Source: Bradyrhizobium sp. ARR65 (GTDB lineage: Bacteria; Pseudomonadota; Alphaproteobacteria; Rhizobiales; Xanthobacteraceae). Taken from it: a DNA stretch of 64,000 nt. The notes below the pieces were generated by a model. It was given only the letters and a program-made list of their open reading frames with translations, made no database searches and was not told where the DNA came from. Shown here in pieces: positions 1 through 11,052 of the stretch. A program made the translations under genes and the position numbers. How positions within the stretch are numbered: the stretch's first letter is position 1; each line of letters begins with the position of its first letter. Location of the stretch: the NCBI RefSeq assembly GCF_000472385.1, contig NZ_AWZU01000004.1:62222-126221 (forward strand), read 5' to 3'.

Positions 1-1
1 C

Positions 2-817
2 GATCGCTTTGCGGCCTCCGCGCCGACGAGCATCGCCTCGCGCGCGGCGGAGGCAGCACCGCCGTCATCGCAAGTCGCTGAAACGTCAAAGCCGGTCAAC
101 GGGCCGAAGCTCGCCGAAGCCGCGAAGGCAAAGGAGATCGCACCGAAACAGGCGCCAAAGCAGGTCGCAATGAACGTGCCGCCACCGCCGGCGCCGTCTG
201 CGGTAGAGGCAAAGCCGGCAAAGGCCAGCGGTGTGTCATTGCGGGACATGGCCGAACGCGCCAAGGCGACGATGATGTCGATCACCTCCGGCGGCCGGTC
301 GAGCATGGTCGAGAAGCTGTGGGGCAAGCAGCCGTCGCAGGGCTCGCTGCTCGCCTATGCGTCGGCCGATGCCGGCGTGACCGCCTCGATCAGCCGCGAA
401 CAGAACCCGATGCATGGCGGCTCGCCGCCCTATGATCGCGACACCGCGGTCTACGATATCTCGGCGCACACCGTTTACCTGCCTGACGGGAGCCGGTTGG
501 AAGCGCATTCCGGCCTCGGCTCCCGGCTCGACGATCCGAGCTCTGCGCCGGTCCGCATGCGTGGCGTGACGCCGCCGCACATCTATTCGTTGAAGCCGCG
601 CGAAGCGCTGTTTCATGGCGTGCCAGCGCTGCGGTTGACACCGCTCGGCGGCGAGGGCGCGATCTACGGGCGTGAAGGCCTTCTCGCCCACACCTACATG
701 CTCGGCCCGAACGGCGACTCCAACGGCTGCGTCTCGTTCAGGGATTACTACGCCTTCCTCGACGCCTATCGTAGCAAGGGCATTAGGAAGCTCGCGGTAC
801 TGGCGCGGATCGAGTGA
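2..817 (+). CDS. DUF2778 / L,D-transpeptidase-like protein (5' end cut)
   Basis: The reading frame is open from base 2, so the N-terminus lies outside the window; an internal ATG at 170 is probably not the real start. The first part is a Pro/Ala/Lys-rich linker. The C-terminal ~130 residues (from about 420) match the DUF2778 family: a YDIS...VYLPDG strand pair, AHSGLGSRLDDP, and a C-terminal HTYMLGP followed by SNGCVSF carrying the presumed catalytic Cys. DUF2778 domains are YkuD-like; characterised members (Tlde1-type effectors) cut or exchange peptidoglycan stem peptides. A periplasmic or secreted cell-wall role is inferred, but the missing N-terminus hides any signal. The domain call is good; the reaction here is inferred. 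Confidence 0.8.
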   Translation, partial: DRFAASAPTSIASRAAEAAPPSSQVAETSKPVNGPKLAEAAKAKEIAPKQAPKQVAMNVPPPPAPSAVEAKPAKASGVSLRDMAERAKATMMSITSGGRSSMVEKLWGKQPSQGSLLAYASADAGVTASISREQNPMHGGSPPYDRDTAVYDISAHTVYLPDGSRLEAHSGLGSRLDDPSSAPVRMRGVTPPHIYSLKPREALFHGVPALRLTPLGGEGAIYGREGLLAHTYMLGPNGDSNGCVSFRDYYAFLDAYRSKGIRKLAVLARIE

Positions 818-1347
818 GAACAACGCACAGGGTGCAATAGCGCGACCCGTCAATCCGGGGCGCCCGCAGGGCGAGCCTGAGCGTAATGCAGCTCGCTCGA
901 CCATGGCGTGACCAAGGCCATTGCTCTTTGTCCCTCGCGCAGCTCGTTGTTTACAAATCCTAGAAATCGTGTATGTGCACGCGCGCAACCCGCGCCGATA
1001 TGCGCTTGCGAGAGACCAATGCTGTATTCGTATTCACGCCCGATCAAGGAAGCGGCCCTGCCGATGAACCGGCACGATCGCGTCTCGGCGTGCGTGCTGC
1101 AGGTCTCAGCGGCGGAGGCGCAGCCTGAAGGGCTCAGGCTGATAGCTTAAGGGGGCAGCGGTTTTCCTCTGCCCGGCAGAGAGAAAATCCGCAAATCGCC
1201 CCTCAGGGCCCGTTGCATCTCCACATATCTCTCTGCCTGCACGGCGGTCCGGCCGGCGCGAATTGATATCGCGCGCCAGCCGGACGTCCGGAACGACCCC
1301 CTGACGGGTTTCCAGTTTGATGTGTGAAGCAAGACGAGGAGGGTCCG
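818..1347. other. 530-bp gap without a recognised gene
   Basis: I see no convincing gene between the DUF2778 gene and rtcB. A short frame at 908-1150 has no ribosome binding site and no recognisable motif. No clear promoter or hairpin was identified. Confidence 0.4.
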
Positions 1348-2688
1348 ATGCGATCCGATCCCTATCGAGAGCGAGCCAGGGCCATGGCGATCGAAGCCGG
1401 CCTTGATCCCGACGCGAAAGTCGACCGTCCGGGTCAGCGTCCCATGCCGCTCTGGTGCACATTTCGTGATGCTGCTCGCAAGGAGCATCTCGCGCGGGAA
1501 GCGGAAGTGCTTGCGGCCGGCGTCGCAAGCGAGCCGCAGGCGCCGCAATACCGGAACAGCCCCCTGAAGATCTTCGGTGAGCATCATCATGCGACGATCG
1601 CGCAGATGCGCAACTGCATGTCGGTCGGCAACGCTGTTGCCGGCGTGATCTGTGCCGATGGTCATCTCGGCTATGCGCAGCCGGTCGGCGGCGTGATTGC
1701 CTATGAGAAGCAGATCAGCATCTCCGGGGTCGGTTTTGACATCGGCTGCGGCAACATGGCGGCGCGGCTCGACACACGGTTCAGCGATGTGGAGAACCGG
1801 ATCGGAACGATCGCCAGGGACATCCACAACGCGATTTCGTTCGGCGTCGGACGCGCCAACGACGAACGTGTTGAACATGAGCTGTTCGACGACGAGGAGG
1901 CCTGGCGGGAGTCCGACATGGGCGCCTATCGGGCGAAGGCAATCGCGCAGCTCGGCACCGTCGGGTCCGGCAACCACTATGTCGACCTGATGCGGGATGA
2001 GAGCGGCTTGGTCTGGATCGGCGTGCATTTCGGCAGCCGCGGCCTCGGGCACACCAGCGCCACACGCTATCTCAAGGCAGCGGGCGGCAAGGACGGGATG
2101 AATGTGCCGCCCGCTGTTATCGACGAGGACAGCGAGATCGGGCGGCGCTACATCGCGGCCATGCAACTCGCCGGACGCTATGCCTATGCCGGGCGGGAGT
2201 GGGTGGTCGAGCGCGTCCGCCAGATCATCGGCGGTGCGGTGACCGACACGATTCATAACCACCACAACTATGCCTGGCGCGAGAACCATGGCGGCAGGGA
2301 TCTGTGGGTCGTTCGTAAGGGCGCAACGCCCGCGTTTCCGGGCCAGCGCGGCTTCGTCGGCGGGTCCATGGGTGACGATGCGGTGATCATCGAGGGCGTC
2401 GAGTCAGAGGAAGCGAAGGCCTCGCTCTATTCGACCATTCATGGTGCCGGGCGGCTGTTCGGTCGCAAGGAGGCCAAGCGCAGATTCAGCCGCGCCGAGA
2501 TGGACGCGTGGCTGCAGTCGCGCGGCGTCACCCTGATCGGCGCGGATCTCGATGAAAGTCCGATGGCCTATCGACGCCTGCCGGAGGTCCTGGCCGCGCA
2601 CGCCGGCTCGGTCAGGGTGTTGCACAGCTTGCGCCCGTTTGCGGTGGTCATGGCTGGCGCGAACGAGTTCGATCCATTCAAGGACTGA
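1348..2688 (+). CDS. rtcB: RtcB-family RNA-splicing ligase
   Basis: RtcB joins 3'-phosphate or 2',3'-cyclic phosphate RNA ends to 5'-OH ends, using GTP and Mn2+, in RNA repair. The family motifs are present in order: GFDIGCGN (metal Asp and Cys), GTVGSGNHYVDL, HFGSRGLGH, HNHHN, RKGATPA and the late HGAGR with the expected GMP-linked His. The protein is 446 residues. I chose ATG 1348 over GTG 1324 because AGGAGG at 1337-1342 is well spaced for it. No rtcA (RNA cyclase) or rtcR regulator is next to it, so it stands alone on the plus strand, convergent with groESL. Confidence 0.95.
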   Translation: MRSDPYRERARAMAIEAGLDPDAKVDRPGQRPMPLWCTFRDAARKEHLAREAEVLAAGVASEPQAPQYRNSPLKIFGEHHHATIAQMRNCMSVGNAVAGVICADGHLGYAQPVGGVIAYEKQISISGVGFDIGCGNMAARLDTRFSDVENRIGTIARDIHNAISFGVGRANDERVEHELFDDEEAWRESDMGAYRAKAIAQLGTVGSGNHYVDLMRDESGLVWIGVHFGSRGLGHTSATRYLKAAGGKDGMNVPPAVIDEDSEIGRRYIAAMQLAGRYAYAGREWVVERVRQIIGGAVTDTIHNHHNYAWRENHGGRDLWVVRKGATPAFPGQRGFVGGSMGDDAVIIEGVESEEAKASLYSTIHGAGRLFGRKEAKRRFSRAEMDAWLQSRGVTLIGADLDESPMAYRRLPEVLAAHAGSVRVLHSLRPFAVVMAGANEFDPFKD

Positions 2689-2760
2689 GGCGTTCGCGCT
2701 GTTCCAATGTCGACCGATCAGGGAGAGCTGCCTGCGGACGGCCTTCGTCCAGGTAAACGA

Positions 2761-2784
2761 AACCCCGGCATCGCTGCCGGGGTT
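2761..2784 (-). terminator. Rho-independent terminator of groESL
   Basis: A perfect 9-bp stem (AACCCCGGC / GCCGGGGTT) with a 6-nt loop lies 35 bp past the groEL stop. Read on the minus strand it is followed by TCGTTT. It may also act weakly for rtcB on the other strand. Confidence 0.8.
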
Positions 2785-2819
2785 CTGCATTCGTGTTCGC
2801 TTCAGTCGCGAGCAGGACC

Positions 2820-4487
<1,668 letters not shown>

Positions 4488-4544
4488 TCACCCGGTCGGA
4501 GGCCCTTGCAGGCGCTCCTCAGGGTGAGCGTTGCAAGAGGCGGA

Positions 4545-4859
4545 TTAAGCGGCCTTCTTCTTGGAGCCGATGTCGGTGAGGACGCCCATGACGTCGCTCT
4601 CCTTCATGATCAGGAGCTCCTGGCCGTCGATCTTGACCTCGGTGCCCGACCACTTGCCGAACAGCACGCGGTCGCCGACCTGGATGTCGATCGGGATCAG
4701 CTTGCCGCTCTCGTCGCGACCGCCGGGGCCGACGGCGATCACTTCGCCCTGGGAGGGCTTTTCCTTGGCCGTGTCGGGAATGATAATGCCGCCAGCAGTC
4801 TTCTCTTCGGCGTCGATGCGCTTAACCACGACGCGGTCGTGAAGCGGACGGAATTTCAT
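4545..4859 (-). CDS. groES: Co-chaperonin GroES (10 kDa)
   Basis: GroES is the heptameric lid of GroEL. The 104-residue protein starts [16 protein letters not shown], has the mobile-loop region ...[17 protein letters not shown] and the [15 protein letters not shown] core strand. A ribosome binding site (AGGAGG on the minus strand) lies just upstream of the ATG at 4859. It is the first gene of the operon, with the promoter and CIRCE about 45-115 bp upstream. Confidence 0.99.
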   Translation of the reverse strand: MKFRPLHDRVVVKRIDAEEKTAGGIIIPDTAKEKPSQGEVIAVGPGGRDESGKLIPIDIQVGDRVLFGKWSGTEVKIDGQELLIMKESDVMGVLTDIGSKKKAA

Positions 4860-4903
4860 GCAGTCCTCCTAAGATACTGAAGATGTTAGAGAGTTCCCGG
4901 ATG

Positions 4904-4930
4904 TTAGCAGTCTCGCACTGCGAGTGCCAG
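4904..4930. promoter_or_regulatory. CIRCE operator (HrcA site) upstream of groES
   Basis: TTAGCAGTC-N9-GAGTGCCAG matches the CIRCE consensus (TTAGCACTC-N9-GAGTGCTAA) at 15 of 18 arm positions with the exact 9-bp spacer. It lies between the promoter at 4946-4974 and the groES start, so bound HrcA would cover the start of transcription. An isolated extra half-site (GAGTGCCAA on the minus strand) occurs near 4988-4998. Confidence 0.85.
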
Positions 4931-4945
4931 CGCGAGCGCGCTTGG

Positions 4946-4974
4946 AGATAGGCGGGAAATTTGCCGCGGACAAG
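4946..4974 (-). promoter_or_regulatory. groESL promoter
   Basis: On the minus strand CTTGTC (4969-4974), 17 bp, then CTATCT (4946-4951) closely match the alphaproteobacterial housekeeping consensus CTTGAC-N17-CTATAT. The same bases (CTTG...CCTATCT) could also be read by RpoH. The start of transcription would fall just before the CIRCE. Confidence 0.7.
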
Positions 4975-5241
4975 CCCTTTTAGCGAAAAAATTGGCACTC
5001 CAAAGCGGCGTCTGCCAAAACTGGCCAGCATGCTTAATGCGGCGGGATGGCCTGCAACTGGTGTTAGCAGGCGCGGTAAGCTGCTGCCAAAGCGAGAAAT
5101 TTCAACAAGACGTTAAACGTTTAGGCTTGTGATGGATTGGTTAAGTGCGTCACATTTCTCTCATGTGAGCGCATCTCCACCGGGTGGCTCTTAAGGGGTC
5201 TTTGGCCACCTCCGACATGCGCTCCAGCAATGGAGGTTGGA

Positions 5242-5529
5242 ATGGTTTCGCAGGTTGGGGTTGTTTCCGAGGACTTTCGGAAGCAGGTCATGGGGTACGG
5301 GCTGACGACGGCGCAGATCCTCTATCGGATGCCGGATCATCCCTCGCTGCTGCAGACTTATGTCTGGCAGAACTACGATATGTTTCCGAAATTCCCGGCA
5401 CTCCAGGATTTCCTCGCCTTCTGGCAGGAAAAGCTCGATGGGCCCCTGTACTCGGTCACCGTGGCGCATTCCAGGCTGATCAGGCCGACCGAACTGCGCG
5501 CCGTCGACGGCGTATTCCGGCTGCATTGA
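5242..5529 (+). CDS. usg: Usg-family protein
   Basis: A 95-residue cytosolic protein of the alphaproteobacterial Usg family, named for a gene near trpF in Caulobacter; its function is unknown. The hallmark is DFRKQVMGYGLTTAQILYRMPDHPSLLQTYVWQNYD, covering most of the N-terminal half, followed by FPKFPALQDFLAFWQ. ATG 5242 is chosen because GGAGG sits at 5232-5237; ATG 5230 and upstream frames lack a site. It stands alone here and is divergent from groESL; no trp genes are near. Confidence 0.9.
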   Translation: MVSQVGVVSEDFRKQVMGYGLTTAQILYRMPDHPSLLQTYVWQNYDMFPKFPALQDFLAFWQEKLDGPLYSVTVAHSRLIRPTELRAVDGVFRLH

Positions 5530-5701
5530 GTCCGGTCGTCCCGGCGCAGAGCCAGGACCCATACCGCGGGGTCCATACCTAAGCCCTTGGATGGGCGAGC
5601 TTCGAGCAGTCGGGGCTTGTGGACGACGAAGGAGAGAACGCCCACCCCAGTTTTGCCAACTGTGTTAGCCTCCCTCCGCTCAAGCGATCAGGGAGGCACA
5701 C

Positions 5702-6235
5702 ATGCCTAAGCGAAAGGCGACAACGAGGCAGGCCGCTCGGCCCGCGGTCACGAAGAAGTGGAGTGGCGGTACCGCCAAATCATCCACCCGCAAGCCCACA
5801 ACGTCCAAGGCCCGCGGCGTGCCTGCAAAGGCACGTACCACCACCAGACCAAAACAGCGCATTGCGGTCAGCCATCATCGCGAGGAAGACTTCAAGGTCG
5901 ACGGTCTGCGCGCCTACGCGAAGTACCGCGATCTCGGCATTGCGGACGCAACAAGCGGGCTTGCGCGGGCGCATGTGATCCGTTTTACGGGTCCGTGCAA
6001 TCCGGAGAAAGTTTCGAAGTTGCATTTTCACGATGTCGACTTTCAGATGGTCTATGTCCTGAAGGGCTGGCTGAAGACCTACATGGAGGGGCAAGGCGAG
6101 ACCTTGATGCGCGAAGGCAGCGCCTGGACCCAGCCGCCGCGCGTGAGGCACATGATCCTGGATTATTCCGATGACGCCGAAGTGCTCGAAGTGATTCTGC
6201 CGGCGGACTTCAAGACGGTTGAATTGACAGCCTAG
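5702..6235 (+). CDS. Cupin-domain protein with basic N-terminal tail
   Basis: The 177-residue protein has two parts. Residues 1-~55 are Lys/Arg/Thr/Ala/Pro-rich and histone H1-like in composition, without hydrophobic segments. The remainder is a single small beta-barrel cupin with the metal-site type [19 protein letters not shown] and a later [23 protein letters not shown]. Cupins of this type bind a metal and a small ligand; the substrate cannot be told. The tail could contact nucleic acid or polyanions (inference). A good hairpin terminator follows at 6271. Confidence 0.75.
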   Translation: MPKRKATTRQAARPAVTKKWSGGTAKSSTRKPTTSKARGVPAKARTTTRPKQRIAVSHHREEDFKVDGLRAYAKYRDLGIADATSGLARAHVIRFTGPCNPEKVSKLHFHDVDFQMVYVLKGWLKTYMEGQGETLMREGSAWTQPPRVRHMILDYSDDAEVLEVILPADFKTVELTA

Positions 6236-6270
6236 ACGATTCAAGACTTGCCCGCCAAAGCCAAGCCCTC

Positions 6271-6305
6271 ATCCCTCTCTCGCGTTTGGCGGGAGAGGGA
6301 TTTTC
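6271..6305 (+). terminator. Rho-independent terminator after the cupin gene
   Basis: ATCCCTCTC (6271-6279) pairs with GAGAGGGAT (6293-6301) and is followed directly by a T run, 36 bp after the cupin stop. Confidence 0.7.
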
Positions 6306-6321
6306 CCGTTCGCCACCCTTC

Positions 6322-7457
6322 ATGACGTCAGGCTATCGCGAAGACATCGACTGGCTGCGCGCCATCGCGGTGCTGTCCGTGGTCGCCTTTCATTTCGAGG
6401 CGCCGGCGCTCTATGGCGGCTTTGTCGGCGTCGATATCTTCTTCGTCATCTCGCCTTCGCGCGCTTTTCCAAGCCTGGTCTGGTGCTGGAGGCCGGCGAC
6501 AAGGTCGCGTTGTTCGCGGTGGCCGTGATTATTTCCTACCTTTCCTGGCGCTATATCGAGCAGCCGTTTCGGGCCCGCCAATTCGCGCCGTCGCGCGGCG
6601 CCACATATCGTTTCGCCGCGGCAAGCTCGGCTGTGCTGCTTGCCGGCAGCGCCGGCGGCGTGATGCTGAGCCGGACGCAGACCGATACCGATCGCGCCGA
6701 GGCGGCGCTCGATGCCTACAATGCTTACGCCTATCAGCCACTCTATCGCTTCGGGACCTGCTTTTCGCCAGCGTCGGGCGTATTCGATGAGGCTTGTCTC
6801 CGGATCGTGCCCGGCAAGACCAACCTGATGCTGTGGGGCGACAGTCTTGCTGCGCATTATTATGAGGGGCTGCGCAATGCCGTGGACACGCAGGCCGTCA
6901 ACATTATGCAGGCAACGCAGCCGGCCTGCATGGCGACGCTGAATGCGCAGGTTCAGGGCACGGCCGCCTGCCGCAATTTTTCGGTGCAGGTGCAGGCGTT
7001 TTTTGCGCGCCAGCGGCCAGACGTCGTGGTGATGTCGGCGGACTGGCTGGAATATGCGCGACCGCCGCGTTTCGATCGCATGATCGCGGATGTCAGGAAC
7101 ACGCTGGAGCAGCTCGAGGCTTCGGGAATCCGCGTGGTACTCTTGGGTCCTGCGGTGCAGTTCCGCTCGCGTCTGCCCTCGATGCTGATCCGCACGCATT
7201 TGCGCAAGCTCGAGCCGCGGCCTGAGGATTTCGTGCTGCCGGACGTTTTTGCGCTCGACGCTATGATGAAGGCCGCGCTGCCGGCGAACCGGCATTTCAA
7301 TTATGTCTCGGTGCTCGATGCGGTATGCCCGCAGCGGCAATGCCCATTGACGGTCACCGGGGTCCCGCTGTCTTTCGATCACGCGCATCTCACTGCCGAG
7401 GGGTCGGATTACGTGATGGCAAGGGTGCTGCCGATGCTGGGGCTTCCGAAACGTTGA
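6322..7457 (+). pseudogene. OafA/YrhL-type acyltransferase with SGNH domain, internally deleted
   Basis: The N-terminal fragment from ATG 6322 reads [17 protein letters not shown]...[13 protein letters not shown], the first helices of a membrane O-acyltransferase. At about 6450 it jumps directly, with a frame change, into the last helices ([26 protein letters not shown]) and an apparently intact C-terminal SGNH-hydrolase-like domain (LMLWGDSLAAHYYEG ... SFDHAHLTAEGSDYV) running to 7457. Roughly eight membrane helices are missing. Intact relatives acetylate surface polysaccharides. A GTG at 6483 could still start the C-terminal half, but a working enzyme is unlikely. Confidence 0.85.
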
Positions 7458-7460
7458 CTC

Positions 7461-7504
7461 CATCATTCCGGGTTGGCGTCCTCGACGCGCCCCCGAATGA
7501 CAGT
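7461..7504. repeat. Short REP-like palindrome
   Basis: An imperfect 'cattccggg...cccgaatga' inverted repeat lies between the convergent acyltransferase pseudogene and nupC. It is a degenerate member of the family seen at 13197, 15721, 20583, 26613, 31004 and 32799. Confidence 0.55.
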
Positions 7505-7513
7505 GTTCTGCGG

Positions 7514-8767
7514 TCACGTCATCACCCCCACGATTGCGCCCATCAGGCACGTCGTCAGCGTGCCCGAGACAATCGACTTCAGCCCGAGCGAATTGATCTC
7601 GTCGCGTCGTTCCGGCGCCGTGGTGCCGAGCCCGCCGATCATGATGCCGAGGCTGCCGAAATTGGCAAAGCCGCACATCGCGTAGAGCATGATCAGCCGG
7701 GAGCGGGGATCGAGCGCATCTGGTGCGAGTTTCGAGAGATCGACATAGGCGATCAGTTCGTTGAGCACCGTTTTGGTACCCATCAGGCTGCCTGCGGTGA
7801 CTGCTTGCGACCACGGAAGGCCCATCAGCCAGCACACCGGCGCCATGACGAGCCCGAGCAGGCGCTGCAGCGAAATCGCGCTGCCGCCGACGTGCGGCAA
7901 TAGACCAAGGATCGCATTGGCGAGATAGACCAGCGCCACCAGCACGATCAGCATGGCAACGATATTCAGCAACAGTTCGAGCCCGGCTGTCGTGCCCTTG
8001 ACGATCGCATCCATGGTGCTGGAAGCGACCATCTTGGGATCGTCGCCGAGCGCACCGCCAGTGAGATGATCGCCAGTTTCGGGCACCATGATCAGGCTGA
8101 TGAGGATCGCGGCGGGGGCGCCGAGCACCGAGGCGATCACGAAATGCGCCGCGGAATCCGGAATGATCGGCGCCAGCAGCGTGGCGTAGAGCACCAGCAC
8201 CGTGCCGGCGATGCCGGCCATGCCGCCGGTCATCACCAGAAACAATTCGCTGCGCGTCATCTGCGCCAGGTATGGCCGCACGAACAGCGGCGCCTCGACC
8301 ATGCCGAGGAAGATGTTGGCCGCCGTGGACAGCCCCACCGCGCCACCGACGCCGAGCGTCCGCTCGAGCAGCCAAGCCATGCCGCGCACGATCGGCGGCA
8401 GCACGCGCCAGTAGAACAACAGCGTCGTCAGCACGCTCATGACAAGCACGATCGGCAGCGCCTGGAACGCCAGGATGAAATCGGCACCCGGCGCCTTGAC
8501 GTCGAACGGCGCGGGGCCGCCGCCGATATAGCCGAAGACGAAGGAGGTGCCGGCGCGGGAGGCCGCCGAGATCGTGTCGACCGCATCATTGATCGCGCCG
8601 AACGCGTGCGCAACCAGCGGAAGCTTGACGAGAACGACCGCCGTGACCAGCGTGGCCGCAAGGCCGATGGCCGCTTGCTTGAGCGATACCGCACGGCGGT
8701 TCTCGCCGAAAGCCCAGGCGATCGCCAGCAAGGCAACGATCCCGATCGCCGATTGCAGTCGAAGCAT
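7514..8767 (-). CDS. nupC: Concentrative nucleoside transporter (CNT/NupC family)
   Basis: A 417-residue inner-membrane ion-coupled nucleoside importer. It has about ten hydrophobic segments and family signatures: FVFGYIGGGPAPF, FILAFQALPIVLVMSVLTTLLFYW, GLSTAANIFLGMVEAPLFVRPYLAQMTRSELFLVMTGGMAGIAGTVL, SLMGTKTVLNELIAYV and a final GFANFGSLGIMIGGL. It is a single-gene leftward unit, divergent from an MFS gene. Substrate range is not resolvable from sequence. Confidence 0.93.
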   Translation of the reverse strand: MLRLQSAIGIVALLAIAWAFGENRRAVSLKQAAIGLAATLVTAVVLVKLPLVAHAFGAINDAVDTISAASRAGTSFVFGYIGGGPAPFDVKAPGADFILAFQALPIVLVMSVLTTLLFYWRVLPPIVRGMAWLLERTLGVGGAVGLSTAANIFLGMVEAPLFVRPYLAQMTRSELFLVMTGGMAGIAGTVLVLYATLLAPIIPDSAAHFVIASVLGAPAAILISLIMVPETGDHLTGGALGDDPKMVASSTMDAIVKGTTAGLELLLNIVAMLIVLVALVYLANAILGLLPHVGGSAISLQRLLGLVMAPVCWLMGLPWSQAVTAGSLMGTKTVLNELIAYVDLSKLAPDALDPRSRLIMLYAMCGFANFGSLGIMIGGLGTTAPERRDEINSLGLKSIVSGTLTTCLMGAIVGVMT

Positions 8768-8886
8768 GTATCCCCCGCGGAACGCGCCCTTGCGTGATTA
8801 TGCCGAGGCGAGACGGCAGCGCAATGCCGGACCGCCCCGCGTCAAGAGCAATTGACAAGGCAGCCTTCCTCAGCCACCGATCAGCC

Positions 8887-10110
8887 ATGTCCTCCACAAC
8901 GTCCGCGGGCGCCGGCACGCTGCTCAGGCAAGGCTCGTTTCTCTTCTTCCTGTCGTCGCGAAGCCTCTCGCGCTTTTCCAGCCTGATCGGGATCGTGGCG
9001 ATGGGCTGGCAGATCTACGATCTCACCGGCAGCGCATTCGCGCTCGGCGCCGTCGGCTTGGTCGGTTTTCTCCCGACCGCGCTGCTGGTGTTCGTGGCGG
9101 GACACGCGGTAGACCGCTACGAGCGCAAGCGGATCGTGCAGGCGTGCCAGCTTGCGCAGGCGCTGACGACGGCCTTTCTCGCCTGGGGCGCTTTTGCCGG
9201 CTGGCTCACGGTGATCGACATCTTTGTTGCCACCCTCGTGTTGGGAACCACGGCCGCCTTCGAGATGCCGGCAACCGCGGCGCTGTTGCCCTTGATCGCG
9301 CCCGAGGGCTCGCTCCAGCGCGCCACTGCTTTGTCGAGTGGTTCGGCCCAATTGGCGACGATTGCGGGACCTGCACTCGGCGGCTTCGCCTATGCAGTCT
9401 CGCCGGCTTTGCCTTACGCATTGATGGTGCTGTTTTGGCTGTCTGCCGCGCTGTTCGCAGGCGCGATCCAGCTCACGCAATCGGCCGCGCCCAAGCGCGC
9501 CGCAACGCCGGGTGACCTGTTCGCCGGTGTGCATTTCATCCGCAAGAGTCCTCCCATCCTCGGCACGATCTCGCTCGATCTGTTTGCGGTGCTGTTCGGC
9601 GGCGTCACGGCGCTCTTGCCGATCTATGCCCGCGACATCCTTGCGACCGGGCCGTGGGGGCTTGGCATCCTGCGTGCCGCGCCTGCGGTTGGTGCGCTGT
9701 TGATGACCACGCTGTTGGCGCGCCATACCATCCGCCGACGTGTCGGCATGCGGATGTTTCAGGCCGTGATCGTGTTCGGCGCGGCCACCGTCGTATTCGC
9801 GGTCTCGCAATGGATGTGGCTGTCGGTGCTGGCGCTCGCGGCGCTTGGGGCGGCCGACACCGTCAGCGTCGTGATCCGCTTCTCGCTCGTGCAATTGGCG
9901 ACGCCTGACGAGATGCGCGGGCGGGTGGGGGCGCTGAATTTCCTCTTCATCAACGCCTCCAACAACCTCGGCCAGTTCGAGAGTGGCGTCACCGCCGCGT
10001 TGTTCGGCACCATGCCGGCGGCCGTGCTCGGCGGTGTCGCCACGATCGCCATCGCGCTGCTCTGGATGAAGCTGTTTCCAACGCTGCGCGATGTGGACAG
10101 GCTGGAGTAG
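8887..10110 (+). CDS. MFS transporter (EntS-like exporter family)
   Basis: A 407-residue protein with about twelve membrane helices and the MFS loop 2-3 signature GHAVDRYERKRIV. The start RQGSFLFFLSSRSLSRFSSLIGIVAMGWQIYDLTGSAFALGAVGL and the central ARDILATGPWGLGILRAAPAVGALL resemble the EntS/multidrug exporter group. The cargo is unknown. ATG 8887 is used because the transmembrane homology starts soon after; ATG 8824 in frame is an alternative. It is convergent with the SDR gene across a palindromic repeat. Confidence 0.85.
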   Translation: MSSTTSAGAGTLLRQGSFLFFLSSRSLSRFSSLIGIVAMGWQIYDLTGSAFALGAVGLVGFLPTALLVFVAGHAVDRYERKRIVQACQLAQALTTAFLAWGAFAGWLTVIDIFVATLVLGTTAAFEMPATAALLPLIAPEGSLQRATALSSGSAQLATIAGPALGGFAYAVSPALPYALMVLFWLSAALFAGAIQLTQSAAPKRAATPGDLFAGVHFIRKSPPILGTISLDLFAVLFGGVTALLPIYARDILATGPWGLGILRAAPAVGALLMTTLLARHTIRRRVGMRMFQAVIVFGAATVVFAVSQWMWLSVLALAALGAADTVSVVIRFSLVQLATPDEMRGRVGALNFLFINASNNLGQFESGVTAALFGTMPAAVLGGVATIAIALLWMKLFPTLRDVDRLE

Positions 10111-10142
10111 GGTGTTCGAAGCAATCGCGCTCCCAACCATCA

Positions 10143-10260
10143 CCGTCACCCTGAGGTGCCTTCGCGCAGCGGAGGCCTCGAAGGGCGATGGCCCGGCTGC
10201 AGCAGCGGGGCCGTTCATCCGTCGAGACGGCCGCGGTTCGCGGCCCCCTCAGGATGACGG
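10143..10260. repeat. Long palindromic intergenic repeat
   Basis: 14-bp outer arms (ccgtcaccctgagg / cctcaggatgacgg, 13 of 14 paired) enclose GC-rich inner repeats. It sits between two convergent genes and could end transcription from both. Related 'cctgagg' elements are at 23222 and 40947. Confidence 0.6.
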
Positions 10261-10296
10261 GTTAGAGATGGGCGCTTTCGGTCCCAAACGTTCGCT

Positions 10297-11052
10297 CTAG
10301 CCCCGTCCCACGAACGGCATCTTCGAGGCCATCACCGTCATGAACAGCACGTTGGCGTCGAGCGGCAGCGTCGCCATGTAGGCGACCGCATCGCCGACGG
10401 CCTTGGCGTCCATGCGCGGCTCGGGGATCTTGCGCCCGTCGGGCTGCAGCACGCCTTCGACCATGCGATCGGTCATTGGCGTCGCGGCATTGCCGATGTC
10501 GATCTGGCCAACGGCGATGTCATAGGCACGGCCGTCGAGATTGCTCGCCCTGGTCAACCCCGTGATGGCGTGCTTGGTCGAGGTGTAGGCGGCCGATAGC
10601 GGCCGCGGTGCATGCGCGGAGATTGAGCCGTTGTTGATGATGCGGCCGCCGCGCGGGGTCTGGTCCTTCATGATGCGGAAGGCGTGCTGGGTGCAGAGGA
10701 AGGGGCCGGTCAGGTTCGTGTTCACCACCGCCTGCCATTGCGACAACGGCAAGTCCTCGAACGGCACCGCCGGTGCGCCCATGCCGGCATTGTTGAACAA
10801 GAGGTCGAGCCGGCCGTAGGTCTCCGTCACTTTCGCAAACAGCGCCGCGATCGAGCCGGGGTCGGTCATGTCGGCCACTACAGGCAGGCTCTTTCCAACG
10901 CTCTCGCCGAGCTTTTGCGTCTCCTGCAGCTTGTCGAGGCGCCGGCCGACCAGCACCACGGTGAAGCCGGCCTTCATCAGCGCCAGCGCCGCGGCGCGCC
11001 CCACGCCGGTCCCTGCGCCGGTCACGACCGCAATCTTCTGTGCTTCGCTCAT
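10297..11052 (-). CDS. SDR-family oxidoreductase
   Basis: A 251-residue classical short-chain dehydrogenase. It shows the TGAGTGVGR dinucleotide loop, VVADMTD, NNAGMG, the catalytic Ser in NNGSIS and YTSTK (YxxxK). An Arg pair (GRR) after strand 2 suggests NADP preference. The substrate is unknown. ATG 11052 overlaps the stop of the upstream Anbu gene by 4 bp (ATGA) and is preceded by AAGGAAGG, so the two genes are probably translationally coupled. Confidence 0.9.
   Translation of the reverse strand: MSEAQKIAVVTGAGTGVGRAAALALMKAGFTVVLVGRRLDKLQETQKLGESVGKSLPVVADMTDPGSIAALFAKVTETYGRLDLLFNNAGMGAPAVPFEDLPLSQWQAVVNTNLTGPFLCTQHAFRIMKDQTPRGGRIINNGSISAHAPRPLSAAYTSTKHAITGLTRASNLDGRAYDIAVGQIDIGNAATPMTDRMVEGVLQPDGRKIPEPRMDAKAVGDAVAYMATLPLDANVLFMTVMASKMPFVGRG

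Noticed and set aside
6411..8375. A 654-codon minus-strand frame crossing the acyltransferase pseudogene and nupC
   Set aside because: It runs antisense through one gene and out of frame through nupC, and has Arg/His-rich composition without motifs.
8881..10218. A 445-codon minus-strand frame opposite the MFS gene
   Set aside because: Antisense to a clear 12-helix transporter; it is Arg/Glu/Gln-rich low-complexity sequence.
10143..10260. Insertion sequence remnant
   Set aside because: Palindromic arms but no transposase trace and no target duplication; it fits a REP-type element better.
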